From DASXHD01 sp036488725 (lineage in GTDB: Bacteria; Myxococcota_A; Polyangia; Polyangiales; Polyangiaceae), in the NCBI GenBank assembly GCA_036488725.1, contig DASXHD010000019.1, forward strand, positions 55,066 through 119,065: 64,000 nt of DNA, written 5' to 3'. Both the position numbers and the translations under genes were made by a program. Below the pieces are notes generated by a model. It made no database searches. It had not been told where the DNA came from and saw only the letters and a program-made list of their open reading frames with translations. Below, piece after piece: positions 51,907 to 63,512 of the stretch (its first letter is position 1; each line of letters starts with the position of its first letter).

Positions 51907-52265
51907 GCGTCGGACCCGAAGCGGTCCGGAAACGTGAGGATCAAGACGATGCGGCCGTCGGCGTCGATCTCGCCCGCGTCGAACGCGTAGGCCGACGTTC
52001 CATCGTGACGCTCGGCGGCACCTTCGAAGCGAAACGTCGTCCCGACCGCGTCGCACTTGCCCAAGCGGATCACTTTCCACTGCGGGTCGGCTTGCAAACC
52101 CGCCATCTCGCGGTCGAGGGCGTCGCGCCCGCGAATGGTGCGCGACCGCGTGACGAGTCGGCCGTCGACCGCCCAACATTGTTCGATCAGCTTCGCGCGC
52201 GCCGCCGGATCGCGCTCGTTCCAAGCGCGGACATACGCTTCGATCGCTTCGAGAATCGCGCTCAT
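51903..52265 (-). CDS. NTF2/SnoaL-like small protein
   Basis: The 120-residue protein has the cone-shaped fold pattern of NTF2-like domains: EAIEAYVRAWNERDPAARAKL, DGRLVTRSRTIRGRDAL, FRFEGAAERHDGTSAYAFDAG and GRIVLILTFPDRFG. Family members bind small molecules or act as isomerases or dehydratases; the His/Asp of the active site are not clearly assignable. It opens the leftward operon with the TPR lipoprotein, hutD and the propeller lipoprotein. It is probably cytoplasmic. Confidence 0.82.
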   Translation of the reverse strand: MSAILEAIEAYVRAWNERDPAARAKLIEQCWAVDGRLVTRSRTIRGRDALDREMAGLQADPQWKVIRLGKCDAVGTTFRFEGAAERHDGTSAYAFDAGEIDADGRIVLILTFPDRFGSDA

Positions 52266-52295
52266 GCTTCAGTCCTTATACGATTGAAATCAATC

Positions 52296-52784
52296 ATGCG
52301 CTCTCCTCGATGGCTCGCCCTCACCGTGCTCTTCGCCGTAGCGGCTTGCGTGAAGACCGTGACTCCGGCGCCGCGATCGATTGCACCTGCACACGTCGCC
52401 GTCGTTTCCACGATCGGGCTCGACGCGCTGGGCCTTCGAATCGATGTCCCTGGAGGAGCGGGCGTGGCCGCGGGCGATCGTCCGGGCTCGCTCGTCGTCA
52501 CGAGTGCTTCCGGCTGGCGGCTGACCGTCGACGAGGGATCACCCGCCGATACGCTCGCCGTTGCGTTGGCCGCCGCGGCCCGCCTCGACGCGAGAGACGT
52601 CGAGACGCAAGAGACCGACGACGGTCATTGGATGACGTTCGAGCGCACCGGCCTCATCGGGGAAACCCACGGACTCCAATTGGTGCGCCGCCTCGGAACG
52701 CGCGTTTACCGCTGCGAAGCGCTCGTCGCCCGACGCGACGAGGCGCGCGCGGCCCTCGCCGCGTGCAAGACGCTGCGGCGATGA
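52296..52784 (+). CDS. lipoprotein, function unknown
   Basis: The 162-residue protein has a signal peptide with lipobox VAAC (Cys18) and no low-complexity linker. The domain has alternating strands such as LGLRIDVPGGAGVAAGDRPGS, LVVTSASGWRLTVDEGSPAD and GLQLVRRLGTRVYRCEALVAR. One Cys pair near the C-terminus (CEAL...CKTL) could form a disulfide. The ATG at 52296 is chosen; TTG upstream is an alternative. It is divergent from the NTF2-like operon. Its stop overlaps an ATG that begins the next broken gene. Confidence 0.67.
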   Translation: MRSPRWLALTVLFAVAACVKTVTPAPRSIAPAHVAVVSTIGLDALGLRIDVPGGAGVAAGDRPGSLVVTSASGWRLTVDEGSPADTLAVALAAAARLDARDVETQETDDGHWMTFERTGLIGETHGLQLVRRLGTRVYRCEALVARRDEARAALAACKTLRR

Positions 52785-53342
52785 CGATTGGATATCCGGC
52801 GCTGCGCGTGCGTCAGCGACGACTCCAACAATCCAGGGACGCCGCGGCAGACGCGGACTCGGGCCCCGCCGACGCAGCCGCATGCTCGCCGACTGGCGCG
52901 TTCGGCGCGCGTCGAGATCGTCGGCGTCCACGTGAACGGCGCGCCGGCGTATTCGATCCGTTTCTCGTCCGACGGCTCGCGAGCAATCTGTTTTGGCCGA
53001 CCGCGGCGACACGTCGTCGACTTCATGTTCGACCCGGGCGACGGCAGCGCCATCCGGGTCGAGCACGCGCATCGCGGCGCCTCGAGCTTCGATCCTCCGC
53101 AGCCGCTCACGAACCTCGCCGGCTTCGGATTCCCGGTCGTCACGCCCGATGAAGACACCATCTTGGCCGGCCAGAACGGACGCATCTACGAAGCTCACCG
53201 CGCGACGCCGAACGACGCGGTCGGCGTGCCGCCGGAGATCGCGTCGGCCGTGAGCACCCAGGGCTGCATGCTCTGCTTCTCGCGCGCGGACCTCGACGGC
53301 GGAGTCGAGCGCCGGATCCACATGACGACCCGTTCGAAGTGA
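52781..53342 (+). pseudogene. PD40-like gene, disrupted
   Basis: From an ATG at 52781 (ATGA overlap with the previous gene), one frame gives DAAADADSGPADAAACSPTG, a linker and CxPT-FG start typical of PD40-repeat lipoproteins. From about 52905 the similarity continues in another frame to 53342: ARVEIVGVHVNGAPAYSIRF, NLAGFGFPVVTPDEDTILAGQ and GRIYEAHRA. The signal peptide expected in front is missing. The gene therefore seems both 5'-truncated and frameshifted. An unbroken frame does exist from TTG at 52788, so a short intact protein cannot be excluded. Confidence 0.42.
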
Positions 53343-53387
53343 TCACGTTTCTGCGACTGACGTGGGCGTGCGTAGCGCTCTCGTCGC

Positions 53388-53945
53388 GTGCGGATCTCAC
53401 GCGACACGCTCCCATACGACGACTGCCGCGCCCGTACCTCGGCGAGCCTGCCGGCGCCACCGGTGGTCGGCGCGATTCGATCGGATGCGTGGATCGGCCA
53501 GGTTTCGGGGCTACGATGTAGGCCTGCCGTTTTTGCGACGGAGATATCGGATACGCAAGTACCCGTTCGTTCGAATACGCAATCAGTCATGGGCCCCGTG
53601 ATCGCGCCATCGACTATTGGGCATTCGTCATGTACGCGCCGAGCGATCCGACGACGAACAGCAAACAGCGCGGTGAGTCCATTTCGCGATGATGTGCAGT
53701 CCTACGTCGTCTTTCTCGTCGGTCCTTCGAAGCGAGACGACCGGCGTGCAGTATCCGGTTTCGTGGGAAGGGCCTAATGATGCCAAAGCAATCAATCGAT
53801 ATTACGCCGCGCCTACACCCCAAGAGCTGGCTGCCCATTTACGAGCGTCGATTGATTGGTGCCGATGCCGACGCGGTCCTCATCTACGCGTGGAACGAGA
53901 TCGACGAGCGATTGGACGCGGTCGGTCGCGTGTTGAGTCGATCGC
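53388..53945 (+). pseudogene. shredded glycoside-hydrolase-like (GH71/GH99-like) gene
   Basis: Fragments of one protein family appear in order in three frames: VVGAIRSDAWIGQVSG (53388 frame, 53470-53515), YPFVRIRNQSWAP (to 53598), RDRAIDYWAFVMYAPSDPTT (from 53597), QYPVSWEGPNDAKAINRYYA and PTPQELAAHLRASIDW (53740-53865), then ADADAVLIYAWNEIDE and RLDAVGRVLS (53860-53940). The GAIRWDAW, IDYWAFV, PTPxELAxH and VLIYAWNE blocks belong to secreted GH-like proteins. Long parts between the fragments are missing. At least four frame changes rule out sequencing error as the only cause. Confidence 0.62.
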
Positions 53946-54158
53946 GGCGTCGGTCTCCGCGCCAAGCTCGCACTTCGTCGCCGCATCCATTTCGGGTCCG
54001 CCTTGGAACCAATTCTTCAGCTTCGTCGGCACCGAACCAGAACGCGAGCACGTCCCCCGGCGTCTTCATTGCGCGTCACGGTAAACGGCGGGCCGCCGAG
54101 GTCGTTGGGAATTTGTGGCGCGCGCGAGCGTAAACCGGGCAACGATCGAGAGGGTCTC

Positions 54159-54503
54159 ATGCAAGGAAACAACCCGCCGGGCGCGCAGTCACCGGGATAT
54201 CCCCCTTCGGGCGGATACGGGGCGCCGCCTCCTGCCTATCCAGTTTATCCGCCGCAACCTTACGCGTACCCGCCGCAACCCAACTTCGGGAGCAACGAGG
54301 AGGGTCGAAACGCGCTGCTCATGGCGATCGGCGGGCTGTTCTGCTTCGGGATCATTTTGGGCCCGCTCGCGTACCGAAAAGCGATGGGCCTACGTGGAGG
54401 AATGGCCACGGCCGCGAGGGTCATCGCAGTCGTCGACATTCTCTTGTGGACCGCGGGAATCATTTTCCGGTTGGCCCTCGCCAGCGGCGGGCACCACTAC
54501 TAA
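54159..54503 (+). CDS. small membrane protein with Pro/Tyr-rich N-terminus
   Basis: The 114-residue protein has a Gly/Pro/Tyr-rich cytoplasmic start (about 1-45), and two hydrophobic helices follow (about 52-70 and 85-108) separated by a short basic loop (AYRKAMGLRGGMATAAR). It resembles small DUF4190-type membrane proteins found in many bacteria, which have no assigned function. GAGAGGG precedes the ATG at 54159. It converges with the acyl-CoA dehydrogenase gene. Confidence 0.75.
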   Translation: MQGNNPPGAQSPGYPPSGGYGAPPPAYPVYPPQPYAYPPQPNFGSNEEGRNALLMAIGGLFCFGIILGPLAYRKAMGLRGGMATAARVIAVVDILLWTAGIIFRLALASGGHHY

Positions 54504-54548
54504 CGACGACGGCGCAAGGCGCGCTCGTCGCGTCGATTTTGGAGCTCC

Positions 54549-56300
54549 TCAGAACCACGCGTCCTTCATCGCGGCGAAGCTGTCCTCGGCGCTCGTGCAC
54601 AACTCGGCGAGGTGATCGATTCGCGGCACCTCCGTCCGGATGAAGTAGCGCGCCGCCTGTTTTTTGCCGTCGTACAAATCGCCCTGTTTTTTCGAGGCGG
54701 CCGTCGATTGCAAAAGCCACTGCCAACCGATGACGAGCGTCGACATCATGTCGAGGTAGTCGACGCTGTGACGCATCATCGCGTCGGCGTCGCCGCCCAT
54801 GCCCATCGCGCCGAGCTTCATCGACGCCTCGGTCACCGTGCGGAGCGCGCCGCCGATCGCTTTCGCGAGCTCGGGCTCGGGGCTCGCTTCGATCGCACGT
54901 CCGATCTCTTCGGCGAGCACCCGGATCGCCGCGCCGCCTTTGCCCATCGCCTTGCGACCGAGCAAGTCGAGGCTCTGGATGCACGTCGTCCCTTCGTGGA
55001 TCGTGTTGAGCTTTTGGTCGCGCAGCCACGCTTCGGGCAAGTACTCGCTCGAGTAGCCGTAGCCGCCGTGGATTTGCACCGCGAGCGCGGTCGACTCGAA
55101 ACCTTTTTCGGCGGGAAAAGTTTTGGTGATCGGCGTCAGCAAATCGAGGAGCATCTGCGCGCGCTCGCGTTCTTCCGGGGTCCTCCCGTGCGACGCGACG
55201 TCCGCGTAGCGCGCGGTCGCGATGACCAGGCTCATCGAGCCTTCGACGATCGCTTTTTGCCGGAGCAGCATGCGCCGCACGTCGGCGTGCTCGAGAATCG
55301 GAACTTGCGCGCCGCCGCGCGTGCCGAGCGCGCGACCTTGCGGACGCGTGCGCGCGTAATCGAGCGATTGCCGATACGCGGCGCTCGCGGTCGCGGTCGC
55401 CGCGAGGCCGACGCCGATGCGCGCTTCGTTCATCATCTGGAACATGTACGCGAGGCCTTGGTTCGGCTCGCCGACGAGCCAGCCGCGACAGTCATCGTGC
55501 TCGCCGAAGCTCATGATCAAGCTCGGCAGCGCTTTCCAGCCGATTTTGTGGACCATCCCCGCGACGGCGACGTCGTTCGATTCGCCGCTTTCGCGCTTCT
55601 TCGGAATCGCGAAGAGCGAAATTCCTTTCGTCCCGGCCGGCGCGCCCTCGATGCGCGCGAGCACGAGGTGAACGATGTTGTCCGCGATGTCGTGGTCGCC
55701 GCCCGAGATGAAAATCTTCGTGCCGCGCACGAGAAAGTGATCGCCGCTGGGCCGCGCGGTCGTCGTGATGTCGCCGAGGCTCGAGCCCGCATGCGGCTCG
55801 GTGAGCGCCATCGTGCCGGTCCACTCGCCGCGATAGAGCGGCTCCATGAAACGGCGTTTGAGCTCGTCGCTCCCGAACGCTTCGATCAAGTGACCCGGCC
55901 CGCGACACAAGATGACGAACGACGCCGGCGCGAGGTTCGCCGCGCACAAGTACGACTGCGCGACGCAGTCGATCGTGAGCGGAAGATTTTGTCCGCCGAC
56001 CTCCGGACCGCGCGTCGCCGGAATGAGCCCGAGCTCTTTCACGCGCGCGACGAGCTCGCGCATCTTCGGGTGGAGTCGTATCGCGCCGCCCTCGAACATC
56101 GGGCTCGCGTCGATCTCGCGATACGCGGGGAAGAGCGCGCCGCGCGCGACCTTGCGCGTCTCGCGAAGCAAAAGGTCGAACGTCTCGCGCGAATGATCCG
56201 CGAAGGCTGGAAGCGCCGTGAGGCCCGCGGCGTCGTGCACGTCGTAGAGCTGGAAATCGATCTCGCGATCGTCGAAGAGCGGGTTTTCACCGAGTGCCAT
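54549..56300 (-). CDS. acyl-CoA dehydrogenase
   Basis: The 583-residue protein has an N-terminal lead (1-60) and the FAD-binding middle domain with GTMALTEPHAGSSLGDITTTA. The C-terminal helical domain contains IHGGYGYSSEYLPEAW and NTIHEGTTCIQSLDLLGR with the catalytic Glu436. A C-terminal extension of about 120 residues is typical of long FadE-like bacterial enzymes. It oxidises acyl-CoA to enoyl-CoA in fatty-acid breakdown, passing electrons to ETF. The ATG at 56300 is chosen; longer upstream readings lack the family start. It is divergent from the HtrA gene. Confidence 0.92.
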   Translation of the reverse strand: MALGENPLFDDREIDFQLYDVHDAAGLTALPAFADHSRETFDLLLRETRKVARGALFPAYREIDASPMFEGGAIRLHPKMRELVARVKELGLIPATRGPEVGGQNLPLTIDCVAQSYLCAANLAPASFVILCRGPGHLIEAFGSDELKRRFMEPLYRGEWTGTMALTEPHAGSSLGDITTTARPSGDHFLVRGTKIFISGGDHDIADNIVHLVLARIEGAPAGTKGISLFAIPKKRESGESNDVAVAGMVHKIGWKALPSLIMSFGEHDDCRGWLVGEPNQGLAYMFQMMNEARIGVGLAATATASAAYRQSLDYARTRPQGRALGTRGGAQVPILEHADVRRMLLRQKAIVEGSMSLVIATARYADVASHGRTPEERERAQMLLDLLTPITKTFPAEKGFESTALAVQIHGGYGYSSEYLPEAWLRDQKLNTIHEGTTCIQSLDLLGRKAMGKGGAAIRVLAEEIGRAIEASPEPELAKAIGGALRTVTEASMKLGAMGMGGDADAMMRHSVDYLDMMSTLVIGWQWLLQSTAASKKQGDLYDGKKQAARYFIRTEVPRIDHLAELCTSAEDSFAAMKDAWF

Positions 56301-56418
56301 CGCGCGCGAGCGTAGCAAAACCCCACGCTTGCCGACTGGCCGCCGAGGGCACATCCTTAAAGTGCCAAGGAATGCGGCCTTCGGCTGCGCTGTTCGGAGC
56401 AGAGGAGCGGGTTCGCAG

Positions 56419-57795
56419 ATGAAGCACATGGGTCTGAAATCGGCGGTTTTTGCGGCGTTTCTCGTCGTGCCGGGGGCGGCGCTCGCGCAGCAGCAGCAGC
56501 CGCAGCAAACCCAAGGCAACGCCCAGGTCGAAGCGCGGCGCATGTCCGACGCGTTCGTGAACGTCGCGCAGCGCGTCAGCCCGAGCGTGGTTCAAATCGA
56601 CGTCACGCAGCGCGGCGAGTCGAGCGACCCGCTCATTCGCATCCTCGGCGAGTCTGGCGAAGGCACGCCGGTCGCGCGCGGCACCGCATCGGGCGTCGTC
56701 TTCACCGCCGACGGCGCGATCCTCACGAACAACCACGTCGTGGACAGCGCGGTCACGATCAACGTTCACCTCCGCGACGGGCGGTTTCTTCCGGCGCGTC
56801 TCGTCGGGCGCGATCCCGGGACCGATCTCGCGGTCATCAAGGTCGACGCGCACGGACTGCAACCGGCGCGCTTCGGCGACTCGGACGCGGCGCGCGTCGG
56901 CGAGATGGTCGTCGCGATCGGCTCGCCGTTCGGCCTCGGCTACACGGTGACGACCGGCGTCCTCAGCGCGAAAGGTCGCGGCGGGCTCGGCGTCAACGCG
57001 ATCGAAGATTATTTGCAGACCGACGCGAGCATCAATCCGGGCAACTCCGGCGGCCCGCTCTGCAACCTCGACGGACAAGTGCTCGGCATCAATTCGATGA
57101 TCGTCGGGCGCGGCAGCGGCATCGGCTTCGCGGTTCCGTCATCGCTCGCGCGGCGCGTCGCCGAACAAATCTTGAAGTCCGGTCACGTCGAGCGCGCGTG
57201 GATCGGCGTCGGCGCGCAAGACCTCACGCCCGACCTCGCGTCGGCGATGCACGTCGACCCGCGCGCCGGTGCGCTCGTCAACATGGTCGGCCACGACACG
57301 CCCGCCGAGCGCGCGCACCTCAAGCCCGGCGATCTCATCGCCGCGGTCTCCGGCAAAACCGTCCACGACGCGCACGAGCTCACGCGCGAAGTTTTGATGC
57401 ACGACGTCGGGCAGCAAGTGTCGCTCGAGGTCATGCGCGACGGTCATCGCTACGCGACGCAGATCACGCTCGGCGCGCGTCCGTCGCAGCGCGTGCCGCC
57501 CGCGCCCGTTCAAGAAAACGCGCCGCAAGCCGGCTTCGGGCTCAGCATTCGCGACATCACGCCCGAGCAAGCGCAGTCGATTGGCCTCGCCGCGAAACCG
57601 ATCGCGATCGTGACGAGCGTCACGCCCGGCTCGAGCGCCGACCGCGCGGGCCTCAAAGGCGGCGACCTCATCGTCGACGCGGACGGCACGAGCGATCCGA
57701 GCACGGCTCAGGTGCAACAAGCCGCCCAAGACGGCGTCATCGTCCTCCGCGTGAAGCGCGAAGGCGCGACCTTCTACACGGCCGTTCGCAGGTAG
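56419..57795 (+). CDS. HtrA/DegP-type serine protease with two PDZ domains
   Basis: The 458-residue protein has a cleavable signal peptide ending ALAQ and a Gln-rich start. The protease domain carries the catalytic triad: His106 in TNNHVVD, Asp136 in GTDLAVIKVD and Ser210 in NPGNSGGPLC. Two PDZ domains follow (about 265-355 and 370-455), with RAGALVNMVGHDTPAERAHL and KPIAIVTSVTPGSSADRAGL. It is a periplasmic protein that degrades or refolds damaged envelope proteins. The ATG at 56419 is preferred over an upstream in-frame start at 56329 because it begins the signal peptide. Confidence 0.92.
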   Translation: MKHMGLKSAVFAAFLVVPGAALAQQQQPQQTQGNAQVEARRMSDAFVNVAQRVSPSVVQIDVTQRGESSDPLIRILGESGEGTPVARGTASGVVFTADGAILTNNHVVDSAVTINVHLRDGRFLPARLVGRDPGTDLAVIKVDAHGLQPARFGDSDAARVGEMVVAIGSPFGLGYTVTTGVLSAKGRGGLGVNAIEDYLQTDASINPGNSGGPLCNLDGQVLGINSMIVGRGSGIGFAVPSSLARRVAEQILKSGHVERAWIGVGAQDLTPDLASAMHVDPRAGALVNMVGHDTPAERAHLKPGDLIAAVSGKTVHDAHELTREVLMHDVGQQVSLEVMRDGHRYATQITLGARPSQRVPPAPVQENAPQAGFGLSIRDITPEQAQSIGLAAKPIAIVTSVTPGSSADRAGLKGGDLIVDADGTSDPSTAQVQQAAQDGVIVLRVKREGATFYTAVRR

Positions 57796-57809
57796 AGTAG
57801 ATCGCGCTC

Positions 57810-58787
57810 ATGCGCGTTCTCGTCACCGGAGGAAGCGGGTTTCTCGGCAGCTGGGTTTGCGAGCTCCTCGCGAAACGCGGCGACGACGTGCGCGCGCTCG
57901 TTCGGCGAACGTCGAGCACCAAGCACCTCCGCACGCTCGAGCGCGTCGAGCTCGTCGAAGGCACCGTCGAGGACGCGCGCTCGGTCGACGATGCGGCGCG
58001 CGGCGTCGACGCCGTCGTTCACTGCGCGGGCCTCGTCAAAGCGCGAAACGAAGACGAGCTTCGCGCGGTCAACGTCGAAGGCTCGCGCAACGTGATGGCC
58101 GCCGCGAAGAAACACGGCGCCAAGCGCTTCGTTCAAGTCTCGAGCCTCGAAGCGACCGGGCCGTCCGCCGAGGGCGCCGTCCCGACGATCGATCAAGAGC
58201 GCCCGGTCACCGCCTACGGCCGCAGCAAGCTCGCTGGCGAAAAAGCCGTGCTCGCCGACAAAGCCGACGTCCACACGACCGTGCTCCGCCCGGGCGCGAT
58301 TTACGGGCCGCGCGACGCCGAAATTCTCGAAGCGTTCAAGAGCCTCAAGCGCGGGCTCATGCCGACCATCGACGGCGGCCGCGCGCGCGGCTCGTTCGTC
58401 TGGGGCCCCGACTGCGCGACGGCGTGCATCCGCGCGCTCGAAGCCGACGTGCCGAGCGGCAACACCTACTTCGTCGACGACGGGGGTCCTCCCGTCACGC
58501 AGCGCGAGTTTCTCGAAATGATCGAAGACGCGCTCGGCCGCCGCGCGCTCGTGCGCATGAGCCTCCCGAAGGGCTTTCTCAAAACTGTCGCGTTCGGCGT
58601 CGAAGCCTACGGCCGCGCGTCGGGCAAAGCCGTGATGCTCACGCGCGAGAAAGCCGACATGCTCCTCCAGCATTTCGTATGCGAGTCGTCGCGCACGCAA
58701 AAAGACCTCGGATGGAAGCCCGAGGTCCCGCTGCGCGAAGGCGTGCGCCGCGCGGTCGCGTGGTATCGTGAGAACGGCTGGCTGTGA
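57810..58787 (+). CDS. NAD-dependent epimerase/dehydratase
   Basis: The 325-residue protein has the extended short-chain dehydrogenase pattern: VTGGSGFLGSWVCELLAKRG at residues 5-24 and VVHCAGLVKARNEDELRAVNV near 70-90. The catalytic pair is Tyr136-Lys140 in AYGRSKLAGEKAV, and RPGAIYGPRD lies near 155-165. It acts on a nucleotide-sugar or a sterol/isoprenoid-type substrate with NAD(P); the 3-beta-HSD-like C-terminus (PLREGVRRAVAWYRENGWL) makes a steroid-like or sugar substrate possible. It follows the HtrA gene after 14 bases, so they may share a transcript. Confidence 0.88.
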   Translation: MRVLVTGGSGFLGSWVCELLAKRGDDVRALVRRTSSTKHLRTLERVELVEGTVEDARSVDDAARGVDAVVHCAGLVKARNEDELRAVNVEGSRNVMAAAKKHGAKRFVQVSSLEATGPSAEGAVPTIDQERPVTAYGRSKLAGEKAVLADKADVHTTVLRPGAIYGPRDAEILEAFKSLKRGLMPTIDGGRARGSFVWGPDCATACIRALEADVPSGNTYFVDDGGPPVTQREFLEMIEDALGRRALVRMSLPKGFLKTVAFGVEAYGRASGKAVMLTREKADMLLQHFVCESSRTQKDLGWKPEVPLREGVRRAVAWYRENGWL

Positions 58788-58799
58788 CGTGAGCCGAGC

Positions 58800-59127
58800 T
58801 TGGGGACACGCTTCCGAGCCGCTGCTTTCGCCGCGGCCTCTCTCGCGATCGCCGCGTGTAGCTTGCTGACCGATCTCGACGGGGCTCGGCGCCGGGGACG
58901 CGGAGACGGCCAATGCTCGCGCGGCTTCGTGCGAGGGCGCGGGACTCTCGTGCGCGCCTTCGCCCCCGAGCGGGTGAGCGGGCCGCGTGCCCAGCCAACG
59001 CGCCGAGCGTCGTCGTCGCGGGCAACGACACGCTCCTCGACGCGAGCGCGGAAAAATCTGTTCGCCCGTTTGCGGAACCGGAATCAGCGGCGGCCTCGGC
59101 CCCCCTGTACGGTTCGCGGTACGGTGA
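58800..59127 (+). pseudogene. decayed lipoprotein gene with at least three frameshifts
   Basis: A signal peptide and lipobox (LAIAACSLLTDLDG) lie in one frame at 58800-58884. GDAETANARAASCEGAGL and CAPSPPSG lie in a second (58894-58977), ACPANAPSVVVAGNDTLLD in a third (58985-59056), and ICSPVCGTGISGGLGPP back in the second (about 59053-59127). Together they recall a myxobacterial lipoprotein family with C-x-P-x-P-x-GW, CP and Cys-x-x-Cys blocks. The start codon is also lost or a TTG. It fills the space between the epimerase and the aminotransferase. Confidence 0.55.
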
Positions 59128-59161
59128 CGCCCAACGACCCTTTCACAGTCTGCCGCATGCC

Positions 59162-60331
59162 ATGAAAAATCGTCCGCTCCTCATGATTCCGGGCCCGATC
59201 GACGTCGAGCAAGTCGTGATCGACGCGATGGCGCGTCCGCCGAAGAGCCACCTCGCGCCGAGCTTCGTCGAAGCCTTTTCGCGTTTGCTCGGCTCGCTTC
59301 GCCAAGTTTTCCTCGCGCCCGACGCGCAGCCGTTCGTCGTCGCCGGGAGCGGCACGCTCGCGATGGAGATGGCCGTCGCGAACGTGATCGAGCCGGGCGA
59401 TCGCGCCGTCGTGGTCGAGACCGGCTACTTCAGCGGGCGCATGGCCGACATCCTCGAGCGCCACGGCGCTCGCGTGACGCGCGTCGCCGGCCCGCTCGGC
59501 GCGGTGCCCGATTTCGCCGAGATCGAGAGCGCCCTCGCGTCCGGTCCGAAGGTCGTCACCGTCACGCACGTCGACACGTCGACGGGCGTCCTCGCGCCGG
59601 TCGAGCGCATCGCGGCGATCGCGCGCGAGCACGGCGCGCTCTCGATCGTCGACGGCGTGTGCTCGGTCGGCGGCGAGTCCCTGCGCATGGGCGACTGGGG
59701 CGTCGACGTCGCGCTCACCGCCAGCCAGAAAGCGCTCGGCGCCCCGCCCGGCCTCGCGATCGTGCTCGCATCGCCCCGCGCGATGAGCGCGTGGCGCGCC
59801 CGCAAAACCAAGGTCGCCTCGTACTACGCCGACTTCGGCGCGTGGCTCCCGGTCCTCGAGGCCTACGAGGCCAAGAAAAACATGTATTTTGCAACTCCGC
59901 CGGTGCAGCTCGTCGAGGCGCTCGACGCGAGCGTCGCGAGCATCCTCGCCGACGGGGTCGAAGCGCGCGTCCAGCGGCACGCGCGAATCGCCGGCGCATT
60001 CCGCGCGGCGTGGGCCGCGCTCAAGCTCGCGATGCTCCCCGTCTCGGGCGAGGTCGCCGCGCACACGCTGAGCGCGGTTTATTTTCCGCCGGGCGTCGAC
60101 GCGTCGCTCGTCGCGCGCATCGGCGAAGAAGGCGCGATCGTGACCGGCGGCCTGCACCCCGACGCGCGCGAAAAATATTTCCGCGTCGGCCACATGGGCG
60201 CGATCGGCCCGCACGAAACGCTCGCCGCGATCGGCGCGGTCGAGCGCGCGCTCCACGCGACCGGCTACCACCCGGCGCCCCTCGGCGCCGCCGTCTCCGA
60301 AGCGCAAGCGGCGCTCGCGACGGCCGGCTGA
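59162..60331 (+). CDS. class V aminotransferase, serine--pyruvate/alanine--glyoxylate type
   Basis: The 389-residue protein begins with LLMIPGPIDVEQVVIDAM, has the cofactor region FVVAGSGTLAMEMAVANVI and the Schiff-base Lys190 in TASQKALGAPPG. It continues with FATPPVQLVEALDASV and GGLHPDAREKYFRVGHMG. This is the fold-type I class V layout of alanine-glyoxylate or serine-pyruvate aminotransferases, pyridoxal-phosphate enzymes that swap amino groups between small 2-oxo acids. It is cytoplasmic. The ATG at 59162 is the family start; the decayed gene before it is unrelated. Confidence 0.9.
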   Translation: MKNRPLLMIPGPIDVEQVVIDAMARPPKSHLAPSFVEAFSRLLGSLRQVFLAPDAQPFVVAGSGTLAMEMAVANVIEPGDRAVVVETGYFSGRMADILERHGARVTRVAGPLGAVPDFAEIESALASGPKVVTVTHVDTSTGVLAPVERIAAIAREHGALSIVDGVCSVGGESLRMGDWGVDVALTASQKALGAPPGLAIVLASPRAMSAWRARKTKVASYYADFGAWLPVLEAYEAKKNMYFATPPVQLVEALDASVASILADGVEARVQRHARIAGAFRAAWAALKLAMLPVSGEVAAHTLSAVYFPPGVDASLVARIGEEGAIVTGGLHPDAREKYFRVGHMGAIGPHETLAAIGAVERALHATGYHPAPLGAAVSEAQAALATAG

Positions 60332-60398
60332 ACGGCCCGGCGCGCGTCAGGGGTGGCGAAAAGGCTCGGGCCGCATTAGATCGTCATTCTCTGCATCC

Positions 60399-63497
<3,099 letters not shown>

Positions 63498-63512
63498 TCG
63501 TCACCGACCGGC

